64,000 nucleotides of DNA, from NCBI GenBank assembly GCA_935421135.1, contig OW285190.1:11294501-11358500 (forward strand). The letters are read 5' to 3'. The position numbers and the translations under genes are program-made. Source of the stretch: Bugulina stolonifera. Taxonomy: Eukaryota; Bryozoa; Gymnolaemata; Cheilostomatida; Bugulidae. Positions 36,656 through 50,199 of the stretch are shown one piece after another. Under the pieces are notes generated by a model, which was given only the letters and a program-made list of their open reading frames with translations, ran no database searches and was not told the origin of the DNA. Every line of letters starts with the position of its first letter. Positions within the stretch are counted from its first letter, which is position 1.

Positions 36656-38682
36656 TAAATTCCTGGGAGTTTTGACTTTCAAAAAGTGCTCACTCCTATG
36701 TCCGTTCAGTCAGTATCATTTCTCAATGTGATAATGGCCTATATAATTTTATATATTTTCTACATTTTTATAGTAGGCCTACATGTAGGCCTACATGCAT
36801 GTATAAATTATTATATACATTGTATATAATATAACGTACATGTACATGTACATACAATGTATAGATGTATGTGTATATATGCATATAAGCATATATACAC
36901 ATAAAATATGAGTTTTTGCTACGGCTTTGGTCATACTGATCTGTACAATATTGTAATAACTAATAATATAAAATCTGGTGCTTCCATCTCAGCTTTTTAT
37001 AGAGGAGTGCTCTGTGCGATGATAGGGGACGTAGTGCTATTGACAATCATAAAAAACCAATATAAATGTATAATGCTCTTACATGTGTATACATGTAATT
37101 CATTAGCTAGCTATGATTTACATTTAGATGAAGAGAGATATACCTGCGTCTGTAAAATATACCATTATATACATATGAAGCAACGGTTAGATCTTTATTT
37201 GGCAATTTTCTATTGACTGCTAGTGTATTTGCATTTCCTGTTAAAGTTTTCCTTGGTTGTAACGTTGGTTCATCTTATCAATAACAAAACAGAAAACGTT
37301 TTTTGTTTAACAAATGAGTTTATAGTAACTTATCTTTTAAGCAAATTTCTGGCAATTCATTTAAATTTATCAGGAATACAAAAATTAACAAATCCAACAT
37401 GAAGTAGACTTTGGCCAGGGGAAATAGATAAATTCTCTAGGTAGCATGCTATGTCCAATCATAGCTATGGATATATGGTTTAGTTTATTGCACATAGGGT
37501 ATATTTTCTTCCACTAGAAGGAAGAGAATATGGTTTGGAACAACATTAGATCTAATGATGCTTTGGGTCCTCTGAACTTCAGACTGCTAGGAATATTGAT
37601 GAAAATCATCTTCTCATTGGGCAAAAAATTACTAGAAGAACAGTTTCCTTGTTAATCTGAAATTATTTTTACAGCTTTGCTTCTCGCTTATGAAAAAATA
37701 AATGAATATGTTATTTTTGCTTAACCATTAATTCCAAGATGGTGGGTGGCCTATATTTATGACAGCTAGATATGGAATCCAAGGAGGACTAACAGCTATG
37801 AAGTGCACTAAAGTCCTTTCCCATGTAATGTACATGTACATATATTGTAAAATGCTTTGTTGTAAAGTCATACAATGCATGCAATACTGTCAATACTGCA
37901 GAAGGCACAAGTATTATATTATGTGGTTAGCCTGCTATACTATGTGTTTATAAGTTAGTAATTTCAAATACTTTGATGAAATTAAACCAATGACCACACG
38001 ATGTTACTCTACCTGTCAATTGCTACTATATGCAGTATATGTAAAAATAAATATTATATTGGTGTACAAACCTTACAATATGAAAATTTTCTAATTTTAT
38101 GTAGGCTGTGAAGGAACTTGAAATTGTAATAATTGTACTGCATTTGGAGTTGTCCTTTCCTATATGCTGCCAGGCAATGTAACTCTAAAGCAAATGTAGT
38201 CAATACACAACACTCACAGCAGAATGCAGATACATGTACATGTGAAAAGGTAGATCTGAATTAAATCTCTTTTATTAATACAGCCTTATAATAATACTCA
38301 TCCATTTAACGACAGTAAACCATGTGCACAGATCATATCTCCACTTTATTGGCATAAAAATACAAATCACAACACTATAATGTCTGAAAATACAATTATA
38401 AAGCCATATCTACATGTATGAGAGTGCTAATTATGAGATAACTGAATCAAGGTAATAAATTTTCCAATTTAGATTTTGATAACTTTACATCAGCCACAAG
38501 GGTACTAACTATAACGTGGCGCTATGGATACTAAGGCATCGAAACTGGCTCTTGCTAAATATGCAAGCATTTCACTGATTTCAGTAAAATGTTGTCCAAT
38601 TTCTATAACTTCTCATTACTGAATAATAAAGCATCAAAACAATATTATTCGAGGCGTGAATGTTATGAGGTCTCCATGACAA

Positions 38683-41600
38683 CTAGTGTCTCCCACCATA
38701 ACTGAGCATAAACAAGCTGCCTGGTAGAGTGGAAGCTGTAGTGTTCAGATGAGGTGGTGGACAATCATTTTCAGTGGGTCTGGTCAGTTTAACCAGAAGT
38801 TGGCCTCTGTGATTGTAGTCAAGATCGAGTAGAGTTCGATGATAGGTCGAGTTTGGTTCAATCAACATGAGCTGCACATAGTGAGGTTTCACGGTCGAGT
38901 AATCAGTGGTGTTACCGCAAATGGGTGGAAAGCGCTTGACCATAAAGTGAGCAGCGCTGCCTTCACTGCAAACCTGCAAGAAGTAGTTGATAGTATTAAT
39001 ACCAAGCAACAAACTGAGATGATAGATTTTAATGCATGACATTTACAGATATAAACCAACTGAAAACCTGTAATTACATAAAATTAATAATATGTACATA
39101 TTCAACTAGGATGAGATTTGCTGAGCTGCTGCATGTTCACATCAAGTTTTTAAATTACTCCAAATGCTGAGATAATTTATTATCTACAAATTGGGGAAGT
39201 GTGACCTTTAAAATTATAGACTACAGAAGATTAAATAAGTCAAAGTTCAATCATGTCATTCCTGTATAGCCTAATGAATTGCAACAGAAATTACCTTAGC
39301 TACAAGACTACTTCCAGATCTCATTAGTCTTTCAAGGGACCCAGTAGGTGGCTGTTGAGAGTCTCCTTCATAGTAAGAAACTGCTTGATCAGTTATGAAG
39401 GATATCAGAGCAAAGTTTCCTGTGTCAAAAACTCCTGAACGCCAGAACACACCTTCAACAACCGACAGCAGTTGTAGCACGCATTCATAATAAACACCAG
39501 AATCTTTACATAGTGTGCAGAGGCCAGAGAGTTATCCTCCCACCGATGTGGAAAGATAACTCTATGGTCTTTTGATCAAACCCATAGAAATTTAATCAAA
39601 GAGAAGATAATTCTCTGAATTATTGTAAGTCACTGCTTCGCTATTTATGGTGTTTCAAATGCCGTATAGTATCGTATATTGCCCTGACATTGATAGAAGA
39701 CTGGACGATTGCTTATAAGAACTTCTTAGGACAGTAAAAACCAATCAATTCGATTGGAACAAATAAAACTACTTTTAACCAATCAGAGAATGGATTACAA
39801 ATATTTGAATTAGGAAAACTATCTAACACCATTCGCTGTGTCATAATTAGCCTTAGATACGACAACAACAACACAGTTGCTAAATATACAATGTTATTCC
39901 CATAGAAAACCCACCGTAATGCTTGCTAAAGTGCAAGTTCGACAGACTATTTAAGAATTGAAACTGTTTTTGAGAAAGCTAAAAATGTTATAAAATAATT
40001 ATATAAAAATAATATCATAATTAGATAATATAGTATTCTTTCAGCATAGATTTACTGCAGTAATTCTATGGTGGACTTTTTAGCTAATGAACTGATCATT
40101 GCTGGGTTATTCCCTATAGATATAGCAAAATAATGGAACAGTTCATGCGTCATATTCATATTGATCAGTTTGAGTTAGTCAGTGTCTAGTGGGAACACAA
40201 ACTCGTAGCAATAGAATATATTATATAGAATTATATTATAATTATCTTATGAATAATTGTAGCAATATAGTTCCCATAATTTTATTTAAAAACATTGTTA
40301 ATGATCATTGATTATTTCATTAATCATATGCCCAATAATCATATGGATTTTATAATAATTATGATTACCTAATAAATATAAAATTAATTAAATTCATTTT
40401 AAATTGTTTTTATTAAGTTTGCAAGTTTTATTTTGGAAACTCAAGTTGCCATGGCCAACTCTTAGTTGTAACTTTTCAAGTTGCAGTCAATTCTTTTTAG
40501 TGACCAATAAAACTTTCAAGTTACATGTTCCCAGAAACTCAAGTTTTTATCAAGCTTTCCAAGTGAACTACAAGCAAGTTACAAATACAATTCAATTCTT
40601 TTCTTGTGTAACTCAAGTATTTTATAGAGTTTTTAGGCTATTATTTAGGTATTGGTGATATATTTATTGTTAGGAAATGGTGCCAGAAGTTCAAATTTAA
40701 AAAAAAATGTTACAGTTTTAGTGAGAAATGTGTTATAGTTGTGGTTAAAATTGTGGCTATAATTGTGATTGTTTCTATTCATTGCAATTTACAGCTGCCC
40801 AATGAAAACTTGAGTTATAGAATATTTTAACGTAGCAATGTGTGAGTTAGAGTCTTTGATCATAGTCATCATTGAATCACAATTCAAATTATAAGCTTTT
40901 ATAGCTATACATTAAAGTTATGAGACCTTCTAATGAGTCACAAAATGTTGCTTGAATTAGCTCAAGTCTAACATCTGTGATACTACAGTTATTATTATTA
41001 TAATAATGATTATTTTATATCATTGTTCATAAAATTAGATGAATTGTATATTCAATTCTAGTGATACAAATTTCAATTTGATTACAAATTGAAATTTAGA
41101 TAAAAATAGTAAAAATAAGACATCAAGTATGGCTATTATAATTATATTATTATAATAACTTATTTAACATTTTTTGTGATTATAATAATAGTTTATTGCC
41201 ATCAATATAACATAATAATTATAACAATCTTACTTAATGTCTTTTATTTTTTACCGCTTTTATCCAAATTTGTAACTGTGAGTTTAACAATATTTATATT
41301 AATTAATTAATATTGTTTGAAATATTATTTAGGTGGTTCAAGCTGAACTTCTGTTTTCGTTCAGTAAGTCTATGTCATATTTATGTTAGTTTTGGTTTAT
41401 TTCAAACGTTAGTTCTATAATATTTGACCATGATGTGATTATTGTAAACTATAGTAACACATTTTAATCAGTAGGCCTACAGCTGTCTGTACTACATGTG
41501 CATGTTTTTTGCTTTCTAATACAATAGCTGTATAGGCATGCACCTTCATTCTCCATAGCTGGAAGTTTGCATGTATACTGAGCATATACACACATCATTG

Positions 41601-42606
41601 TCTCTATATCTAAATTTTGCATCTTATACTACTGCGTGGGTTATAATAAGCTTCTCGTAATTATTTCGTGTAGGCTACTTGTTACTTGTATCTGATTTCT
41701 ACAGGCCTAATAGACATATACTTACTGTTCAAATTCGAAGCACTATTTTTGACTTTAAGCTGTCTTTCATCTCTTTCATTCATTAGCTGCCTGACATTGA
41801 GGTAACCTTGAGCAAATGTGCTATAGAGCTTCACCTTGCTGTTTATTTCTGGCTAAAATTATACAACATTACATCGTCATAAACAGTGATGCTCATGAAT
41901 CCACATTGATCTCTATTCTAATAAGTATCAAAATTGTTATCACTTTCACTCTTTGATCGTGGTAAATGCATGCAATATACTACTTATTTGTTTTTTAATT
42001 TCAGGCTAAATTAAATATAGGCATGTATATCTTTCTCTAATTCTAAGGATGTCGCCTTCAAACTGTGCTTAAGTTTTTATGATTATTTGGTGAATTGCGG
42101 TAATTTATATAATAATTATAGTAATAGCATGATATAATTAATGGTCTGCTACCTTGTTATTTATAAAACATGAACTAATTTTTATTAGTCATATTAATGT
42201 ACGAACCAGTCGTATCATTTGTCTTTCAGCCTCATTGAATATCTCTGATCTTCTTTCAGTAGTTGAAGTCCCTGTCAGCACTGTTGCCAGAGATATATGC
42301 AGTGCGAACAGTATGATACACACTTTACAGCCTTTGTTCTGCAAAATTACGTGAATAAAGGTATAGTTGATCTCAGTCGGATATCTGTATATTGGTAGCA
42401 ATAATCCTTTATACAAATAACTACAGTATAAATTTATCTTACCATGTTTGGCTTTATCAAGTTTTTTTATTCAAATTAATGTAGGGTTCAGTGTATTTAC
42501 AACATTTTGTGTAAAATTACAAACAAACCTTGTATTATGATTAAACAATAAATACTTTAAATTAAATGGATGAGTTACCAATCACATGACATAAACATAC
42601 CTTCAT
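38683..42606 (-). CDS. unrecognised secreted protein, tandem paralogue B
   Basis: Five exons join in frame to 237 residues: 42601-42606 (only ATG AAG), 42207-42338, 41726-41852, 39295-39452 and 38683-38973. Intron phases 0, 0, 1, 0 are identical to gene A. A signal peptide follows the start (core VCIILFALHISLATVL). Matches to A occur in each exon: RRSEIFNEA versus RWSDINEEA, SFITD versus SFITN, SLERLM versus NMERLV, VQLMLIE in both, and a final PGSLFMLSYG versus PGTIFTLTYG. Mature B has fewer cysteines and several N-x-T/S sites (NTT, NST, NTT). Intron 3 is long (2.3 kb). The exon 2 donor (GTTCGT) is weak, and the 6-nt coding exon 1 rests on phase and the signal peptide. Function unknown. Confidence 0.68.
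39525..39612. repeat. GAGTTATC/GATAACTC inverted short element in gene B intron 3
   Basis: GAGTTATCCTCCCACC and AAAGATAACTCTATGGTC form an imperfect inverted pair, followed by AGAAGATAATTCTCTG. The words match the repeat at 4385-4450. Confidence 0.45.
40390..40650. repeat. CAAGTT-rich repeat in gene B intron 3
   Basis: CAAGTT recurs at least six times in about 250 bases. Its core GGAAACTCAAGTTG plus CCATGGCCAACTCTTAG (40435-40466) reappears inverted at about 55293-55330 in a TRP intron, so this is part of a dispersed element. Confidence 0.6.
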
Positions 42607-43268
42607 ACTTCTATAGACAGTTGACTAGCCCTCTGGAATACTCTTGTGTTGAATTTACCGAATATGAATCAGGGTTGGCAAGCTGACCTCCTTTTATACT
42701 GAAATTTCTTGCTGTTGTACATTATTGCAATTTTGGGGAATTCTTGAAATCAGTAGATTTAAGGTATTAGGTCATTGATTAGGTCATTGAGAAATGTGTA
42801 TTGTGTTACAGCAAAGGAAAATAACTAGACTGACTAATCCTTTCATCTCTTTTCCTGCATGGGAAGAAATTTGAATCTCCATTATTCAAAAGCCTATTTA
42901 GCCAGTTTTATACAATAGCTTGCCCTAGCAAATAGGATTTTATGTTGAAAAATAGCTTTTGTAAACTTTGGTTAAGAGGTTTTTTGTTGTTTATTTTATT
43001 GCCCTGAAGTATATGCATATTTTAAAGTTCATGGACCTATAACTGCTGTATAGGGCTACTATACAAATGTATTACTTCCTTCTTTCCTTCACAAATGCAC
43101 ATTTTCATGCCGATTTTCGTGATTATATTCATTATTTTTATGAGAATATACTTTTATCAAGAGTAGCTGCTATGTTATCCTATATAGAGCCAAATGATCT
43201 TGGACTGTGATAAGATATGGTGTTATAAGCACCATGTAAAATAGTAATGTTCATTTTAGAGTAGAACT
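42607..43268. promoter_or_regulatory. divergent promoter interval, gene B / arrestin-domain gene
   Basis: 662 bp separate the start codons of two genes pointing away from each other, so both promoters should lie here. I see no clear core element; the sequence is AT-rich. Confidence 0.45.
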
Positions 43269-46200
43269 ATGAATGAGCTGGTGCTAATTACTGATACACT
43301 GCTTTACCAGCCAGGAGACATTGTCACAGGGTATGTAGTTAGCTCATAACCTTTTATTCAATCATTTTCATTCAATTCTACCAAGAGGACTTAACTAATT
43401 TTGTATGAAAGAGATTGTCACGTTCTTCTAACGAGCTAGATAAAATTTTATAGTTTGGCTTGGGAATATTATTGTTAGTTCACAAGACAATTATATTCTT
43501 AGTGAAATAGTTTTATCAAAGGAAGTCCTTGCAGACGAACTTCTAAAAGTAATAAACTTACCTCCTCATATGACTAGGTGGGTGGTCAAAAATGGTGATC
43601 ACAGTCTAGGGTATTATTTCAGTTAATTTGTCATGCAATGGAGTCAAGTGTCATTTACTAGCAATGTTATGGCTTTTGCAACCACTAATAGTTTATGTAA
43701 CCATAGCAACTATTAGTTTGAAAGTTTGGAGTTGTCACTACTTTCCTATTTGTAATTATCTTAGTTTTAAGCGTTTCCTATTCTCTTATAATACTTTATA
43801 TATAAATTAATTAACACAGTGATGTAAGCCATTCTCCTAATTATCATTTGCACCTTTTGCACTGTAGAACTGAAAATTTTTATTGTATTATAGGCATGTA
43901 TGGTTAAACATATGCACCCCAACATCGGGAAAGTCACTCTATATATCTCTACAAGGCACAGAAATTTGTAAGTATTGATCAGTAATACTGACATCTACTT
44001 CTTTCTTTTGTAACCTGAACAGCCAGCTGACTTCTAAATGCTGCATCTAAAATGTAGATTAACACAGTATTACTTGTATGCCAGCAAACTAGATAATAAT
44101 ACAGGTTATCCATCCTTGAAACATATTTATTCCACCCTCACCTCTCGAAATTGTCAAAATTCTGGAGTTGTCATTCCATTGTACATAGATAATCTTATAA
44201 TCATCACTTGGAGTTGAGTAAATCTGTTACACAAAAATTTATGAAATATTAATATAATTATTTACGATAAATTTTGGATTGATTACAGAACTATCTATAG
44301 ACTAAAAGATGCTCAGTTAGTGCCCTTTTATTGTAATGGGTAGAGAATCTGTGGTTTATTTTTGTGTTACACGATAAAGAATGGACAAACACAGTTCTGT
44401 TTTACAGTCACACGGTTTCATTTTTGTATATGATATAATGACATAGGTGATATAATATCCAAATTTATATGGATGTGTTGAATGTCCTGTTGTGTGTCCA
44501 TACAGCATTCACTCTCTCGTAGCGCTGTGTGTTCTATAGCGTGATGTTTCAGGTGAAAGACCATCCGCAGACGGCAATACTGATTTATTTACCACTGATT
44601 TGGTATGGGACTGCAATTATCTGCTCTGGGAGGCTCATTGTAAGTAGCTCTGTTTATCTTGGAAACTATTTTGTGTGATTTTATGTAATTTTTTCTTCAC
44701 TAGAGTGGTCGATATTTTACTGTTTTGATAACCAAAAAGTACCCTATAAGTGGTTCCTGTAAACCAGTTAGATATTTACATGACGTATAGTTACACATAT
44801 ACAAAACTGAGGACATCATATGTTCTGATTACTATACAGTCTGAGGTAATCCTAACTAAAGTTTCCGTTACGATTACTATCAGTTGTTTTTAACATGTAC
44901 AATGTGCATGTATGTGTTAGTCTATGCGTATCGGTTGAAGCTTTTGTTGGGGTAAAGTTTATAACAATAGTGAGTTATTGTTTAAATAAGGTAGATGCAT
45001 GTTGTTTGTATTTCGCTTTGAAACATAGGGGGATTCCCTTAAATTTCTCTGGGGAAGAGAGGGGTATATGTGTAAAAAACTATTTAAAACAATATTGATA
45101 CCACCGTCCTGTGACGCATAGAATAATACGCTTGTCTTCAATTTCATTGTTTTCTTCTGCATTTCGTGTTGAAATAGATATGAATTTGTCAATAGTCTGC
45201 GTCATGGTGGCATTAGTAATTTAATTCCTTTGGTATGATGTGATGCCGGAATATATTTAATTAAAATGAAACTTCTCAAAAATTATAATTCATCTACTAA
45301 TTATAGACATTAAAGTCGCTACTCTGAAATAACATATACATGTTCATGTAGATATTTGTATATACATTAATGTAGGACTTAGTATGGATAAATTTAGATC
45401 ATTTAGTGCCAAATGTAGAGATTTGGTTTTGAAGTTTATGTCTTCATTGTTTATTTGAAAGGGTTACTTGGCATATACACTGTACATGTAAGTAAATGTA
45501 TATGGTATAGGTACATACATATACAGTGTAAGTATCGTATAACTAAATATATAATATCTACGGATACAAGTCATGTCATTTGATAAAAACATAGAACATA
45601 AAATTCAGACCAACAGCATTTAAATACTACTTTTGATAATATGATCTATTCTACTATATTAATTGTATACGCAGGTGCCTTTCCATTCGGTGCATACAGA
45701 AAGGAGTTCGATCTTAACTTACCTAAGAAGTTACCAGGTAAGTCTAGGTGAAGCTGCATGTGATACCAGTACAATGTCTATGCTATACTAGTATAATGTT
45801 TACATTATAGCAGTGTAGCTTTCAATGATATATTTACTAACCACAAGCAGCCTAGTTATATTTTTACCACTGAATTACTGTTGCTCCACCATTGTGATGG
45901 GTATCAACTGAGAGTCAGGTTGTATATCTAAATGTATACATCTGATAGCCATAGCCACCATAGACCTACTGTCATACTTAGAATGGTCGGTGAACTAACA
46001 GTAAACATTGCTTGCACTCTTCAGAGGTGTGAAAAAGTTAGCGCTTTTAGTTTCAGTATTAGTAATGGTGTCTGCTGCATTGTACAGGGTCATTCCAATG
46101 TAGCACACTGGAGGGGTGGACTCTCACTATACGCTATACAGTCAAGGCATATGTGAAAGAAGACGCTGACCTCTCCGATACAGACACTATTATCGTGAGT

Positions 46201-48827
46201 CAGCCAGCTATTCATGATCCCATGACACCTAGTGTACCCAAGAAATCTCAAACCTTTGAGGTGAAACAGTTCCTTGGATTGAGCAAGGCACATATACAGC
46301 TTGATTGCAGGTAAACCTAGATGTACTAACTAGTAGCAGTGAGGATGGGGGGGGGAGCTTTCATCCTTTACTGTTCAGGGCTGCAATTATGCTACATCAT
46401 TAGTTAGGAAATGTTGCAAATTCTACTTGCATAAATCTCGTCGTTCATTTGTTTTATTAAGCAGTTGACCGTATATTGTATTACCCGACTGTTATTTCAT
46501 CATTGTAACTCTGTGGGTTAAGTTTTAGATGCCACTAATGTTGTATGATATTAGAATGTTGTACGTTGTAATGGCTTGTAACTACAAGTGTGTGTACTGT
46601 ATGTCAGATATTTATTCTCGGTGAGTGAGTTTGTGGAAAGAGGTTTATGTGATCATCTGATTTAGTATTCGGTAGTCTGCTAATTCCTCTGGAGATTACG
46701 TCTGCACCATGGCTACACGTCTGTACCCTTGCTGCTCTAGTCTGCTCTGTACCCATTATATCAGGGTACAGAGCACCCACAGCGACTATACAGGCGTACT
46801 AGAGTAATTATTAGTGGCTCCCAGGCCTAATGGTGGTGGGGTGTTTCAAATGTGCATAGTATTTGTAACATCAATTGCAAGTTGTTGAGCTAGAATTGCC
46901 TGAAAATTACTGCTAGAACTTAGTCTATTATATGAAGTTTAGGGCTATGTAGGCCTAGTATGTCTTGTACGGTATTTGGGAATGGACATGCACCCTACAT
47001 ACATTGTAGTACATCATGTAAAACAACTATAAATTGATAATAATGTAGTCATTAGACCTACATTATTTCCATTACTATAGTATGTTTTAGAAATCAATTA
47101 CATAATCATATAATATCAATGTATATCCTATTGTCAGATTTTTGTGCTCGTCTTATGTACATGTTATTATTACTAAAATGTGAATTGCCTGCTTAACAAA
47201 TTATAGACTGTTCATTGGGCAAAGGAAAACCCTCCAAAATGTGTTTCAGAAAAAGGCAGCTTCTAGAGTTTAAATCCAAACACTTTCTGCTTCTAGGGTA
47301 TTGCAACATTCTGTACAGAGATGCTGCTCTCTGAACGAACTTTATATTCTATTTTAGCGTACAGGACAATTTCAAGGACATGCTGCATACGTTTAACAGT
47401 CCAATAACCTTTGATATCAGCATAGTCAACACTTTCAAAACCACTAAGATTGTTAAACGTGTCATCAAGGTAACGTTCCCTCTTGAATTCATCTTGTTGT
47501 TTTCTGACAAATGTACTACTATCTGGTATTCATCTTTTTTATTTATTAACTCCACTCCATACAAGATTTGTTATGATGACGGTTTATCATAATTATGTAC
47601 ATGCAGAATGTAGTCTTAGGACATGTGTTAATTTAAGCCCCTAATGTGTCCTGCTGCTGTAACTAATCAATGTGAATGAGAGAGAATTTAGACTATTTAC
47701 TCCTTTGGGCCGGTGTGATATGACAAATAATCGTGTGTTTAAATGCGACATGTTATACACGGATGTAGTATTGTAATGCACCACAAATCCTCTGTCTACC
47801 CATCTAACTGTATGAAATTGTTATGTTGGCCTATATTAGATATTAGACATGTCTTGGGTAACAAATTTGTATAAGGTGTGATGAGTCACAGTAGCGGTTT
47901 TATGGTGTTTATTGTTAGGCCTATATTATAATTGTATTTTATTTTTACAGCTAATACAATCTCTAAGCTTATGTGGCCCGTGTGTGCTCACAGAGAGTGT
48001 GATGCATTTTGTTGGCGGGTCGAATTTTCGAAGGAGTCAAGGTCAACTTCCCTTAGATAATGGCAGGCCTAGTCGGCTTGATGTGACTAACAATCAGCAA
48101 GCTACCACTTTACCCCATGCCGCCAAGTCTGTGTCAGAATGGCAGCGCGTACTTCTTACTGAGAATGTTCCAGATCGGTCCTGCTGTGCCGTTATTCTAG
48201 ATCTTTCTAAGTGTGACAGAAAACACTGCCTAGAGTCCAGTGTATCAGGGACATCAATCAAAGTGAGTGCATGGCTATCTCATTATATTTAACTTTGTAC
48301 TGTATATGATATAGCATACAAGTTTATTTACACTGCCATTACTTTATGTATACATGTACAGTACATTAAACAGGACTGTGGAAGTAGGCAAATGTAAACT
48401 TCTTGATCTTGTGGACGTTTCTGAAATTTTTAATATTGCTGCTTGCTTGCGACTAAAATATTTCTTGGCGTCTTATTTAGTCTAGTCAAAGCTCACCATA
48501 CCTGCTGATCTTCAACCAATGTACTGTTTTAGTGTCTGAAACCTCATGTACATGGTGTTTGTTTTGTAAGTTTGTAAGTTTTGCAAGTCTTGACTGTTTT
48601 GTATTGTACAAGTATATACACTATAAACTATTGTTTGTCGGTACTACTAGTGCCAGTACCAGGTGGTCTTAGAGGTCAAGCTAGACGATGGTGAGGTGTA
48701 TACAGCTCAACCAGTAGATATTTGGCTGAACTCCCATTCGGACACTCTGCACATGCCCAGTAATACACACAAGCTAGACTCACTGAAACATGAGCCTATG
48801 TTCTATAACGCTATACCTATAGAGTGA
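43269..48827 (+). CDS. arrestin-domain protein (alpha-arrestin-like)
   Basis: Eight exons join in frame to 369 residues: 43269-43330, 43894-43967, 44553-44639, 45675-45737, 46088-46310, 47358-47469, 47951-48262 and 48651-48827. Alpha-arrestins are adaptors that link membrane cargo to ubiquitin ligases and endocytosis. The N-domain shows YQPGDIVTGHVWLN, SLYISLQGTE, FPFGAYRKEFDLNLPKKLPG and IRYTVKAYV, in arrestin order. The C-domain shows ITFDISIVNTFKTTKIVKRVIK and a late SIKCQYQVVLEVKL strand. Between them exon 7 carries a long polar loop (about residues 225-265) that looks longer than usual. I see no PPxY motif at the C-terminus, so coupling to NEDD4 ligases in the usual way is doubtful. Subfamily assignment is open; visual/beta-arrestin signatures were not seen. 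Confidence 0.82.
46743..46775. repeat. 12-bp perfect inverted repeat (hairpin) in an arrestin-gene intron
   Basis: TGCTCTGTACCC (46743-46754) and GGGTACAGAGCA (46764-46775) are exact inverses around a 9-base loop. Confidence 0.85.
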
Positions 48828-50199
48828 CTCTCCGCCCAGATTAGTTCATGACTAGCATTAGTACCGTGCTGTAACTGTAAGTGTAGCATCATTATGTACT
48901 CATTGCATGGGGAGATTACTCCTGAAATTTAACTAATGAAACTTTGAGGTAAAGCTTTTGGAATGTTAAGAAATTTTTTCGGCTGTCTAAGTCTGTTTCT
49001 TCCATTTGATGTTTTAGCTATCTTTAGTATTTCGAATTTCACTCATTCAGTAAAACAAGTTTGGCACATAATATACTCAAAATAAATTTACTCTATCATA
49101 ATATTCTTGTACATGAGCTCCAATCAATTTCGTCATTTGTTAGTCTGATGGTGTACAGGTATCATAGTAAGTCATTTGGATTTTGTTATAGACTATACTT
49201 AACCATGTCCGAGGATGGGGCTTAAACAATTAGAGTCTGTCCAGTAACCAGTGTAACCGACCATCTGTCCAGTGAGCAGTGGACCACAGTCCAATGTTAC
49301 AGGTTTAATCTGTCCAATACTTAGTTCAAACCATTAGTGTCGTTTTACAACCTACCTATTATTTATGGGATTATTAAATAAACAACAGCAATAGTGACAG
49401 TAGGCCTACATGTTATGGATACCTTTTGTTCCCATTGATATGAGATATACTAGTAAATCACTGATACTGTTTTTGGTTTACAGTGTGTCCACAGGCTATA
49501 CCACCTGTCAGCAGAAAATCTTAGTCATCTGTCTAATTTTATTTATTTTTGCTTATTTGGCATTTCATATCTTTCTCTTTTCCTACAATGTCAGTGAAAC
49601 TAGAACTATTATGTAAATTAACTGCTGTACATTACTATTGAATTGCAATAATTTGATATTTTTTGTTATAATATGTTTAAATCTTATGCTGTAACTTTTA
49701 TTCTTGCTTCAGGCTTGCTAAATATTGTAAACATTATTATTGTAAAAGTTAACTCTGTCTTTATTTTTATATCCTTTTCACTTTCAAACATGTTAGAATG
49801 ATTATTGAAGATGTCTATATTTTAGCATTCTGTGATGAAATTTCAGTTTCATTATTGTAGATGTAGTAGACTTCCGCAAGTCAAATAAAATATTGAAGTA
49901 ATCAAATTATGCTCGAATGCAGTGTTGGAAGTGAGGGTACACCAGCATACCTTCATCTCACCCTTACAGTCACTTCACTTTTCCCACTTCTGTTGTATTT
50001 TGTCAAGATTTTTTCATGAAGCCATGTTCATTTGTGCTTGAATTTTTTCTGCTTTTAAAAATTTGACAACCAATGGCTGCATTAGTAGAATACCTGGTCT
50101 CAAAATATGATAGCCAGAAGCATCGAGCAACCTCTTGTAATATTCACCTTGCCTACTTATTTTGGTAACGTCATAGAGTTATCTTCTCGATGAGGTCAC
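48828..50199. other. intergenic region and 3' UTR of the arrestin-domain gene
   Basis: About 1.4 kb, AT-rich. AATAAA-type signals occur near 49081 and 49886. No further exon is supported. Confidence 0.55.

Larger units (their letters stand above)
33310..38682. other. intergenic region between the two secreted paralogues
   Basis: About 5.4 kb with no exon I can support on either strand, and no remnant of a third paralogue seen. It holds a 140-bp palindrome (35129-35268), a CpG-bearing patch (35640-35910), a 32-bp repeat (36518-36655) and AT microsatellites around 36790-36905. Confidence 0.55.

Noticed and set aside
36908..37216. 102-codon plus-strand frame in the intergenic region
   Set aside because: Lies next to AT palindromes, has no homology signal and no splice partners.
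30843..42606. Fibroblast-growth-factor or interleukin identity for the secreted pair
   Set aside because: A few strand-like words suggest a beta-trefoil, but no family signature residues align; naming it would be unsupported.
47912..47950. Extended 5' end of arrestin exon 7
   Set aside because: The open frame runs back into the intron across a clear TTTTTACAG acceptor; phase requires the start at 47951.
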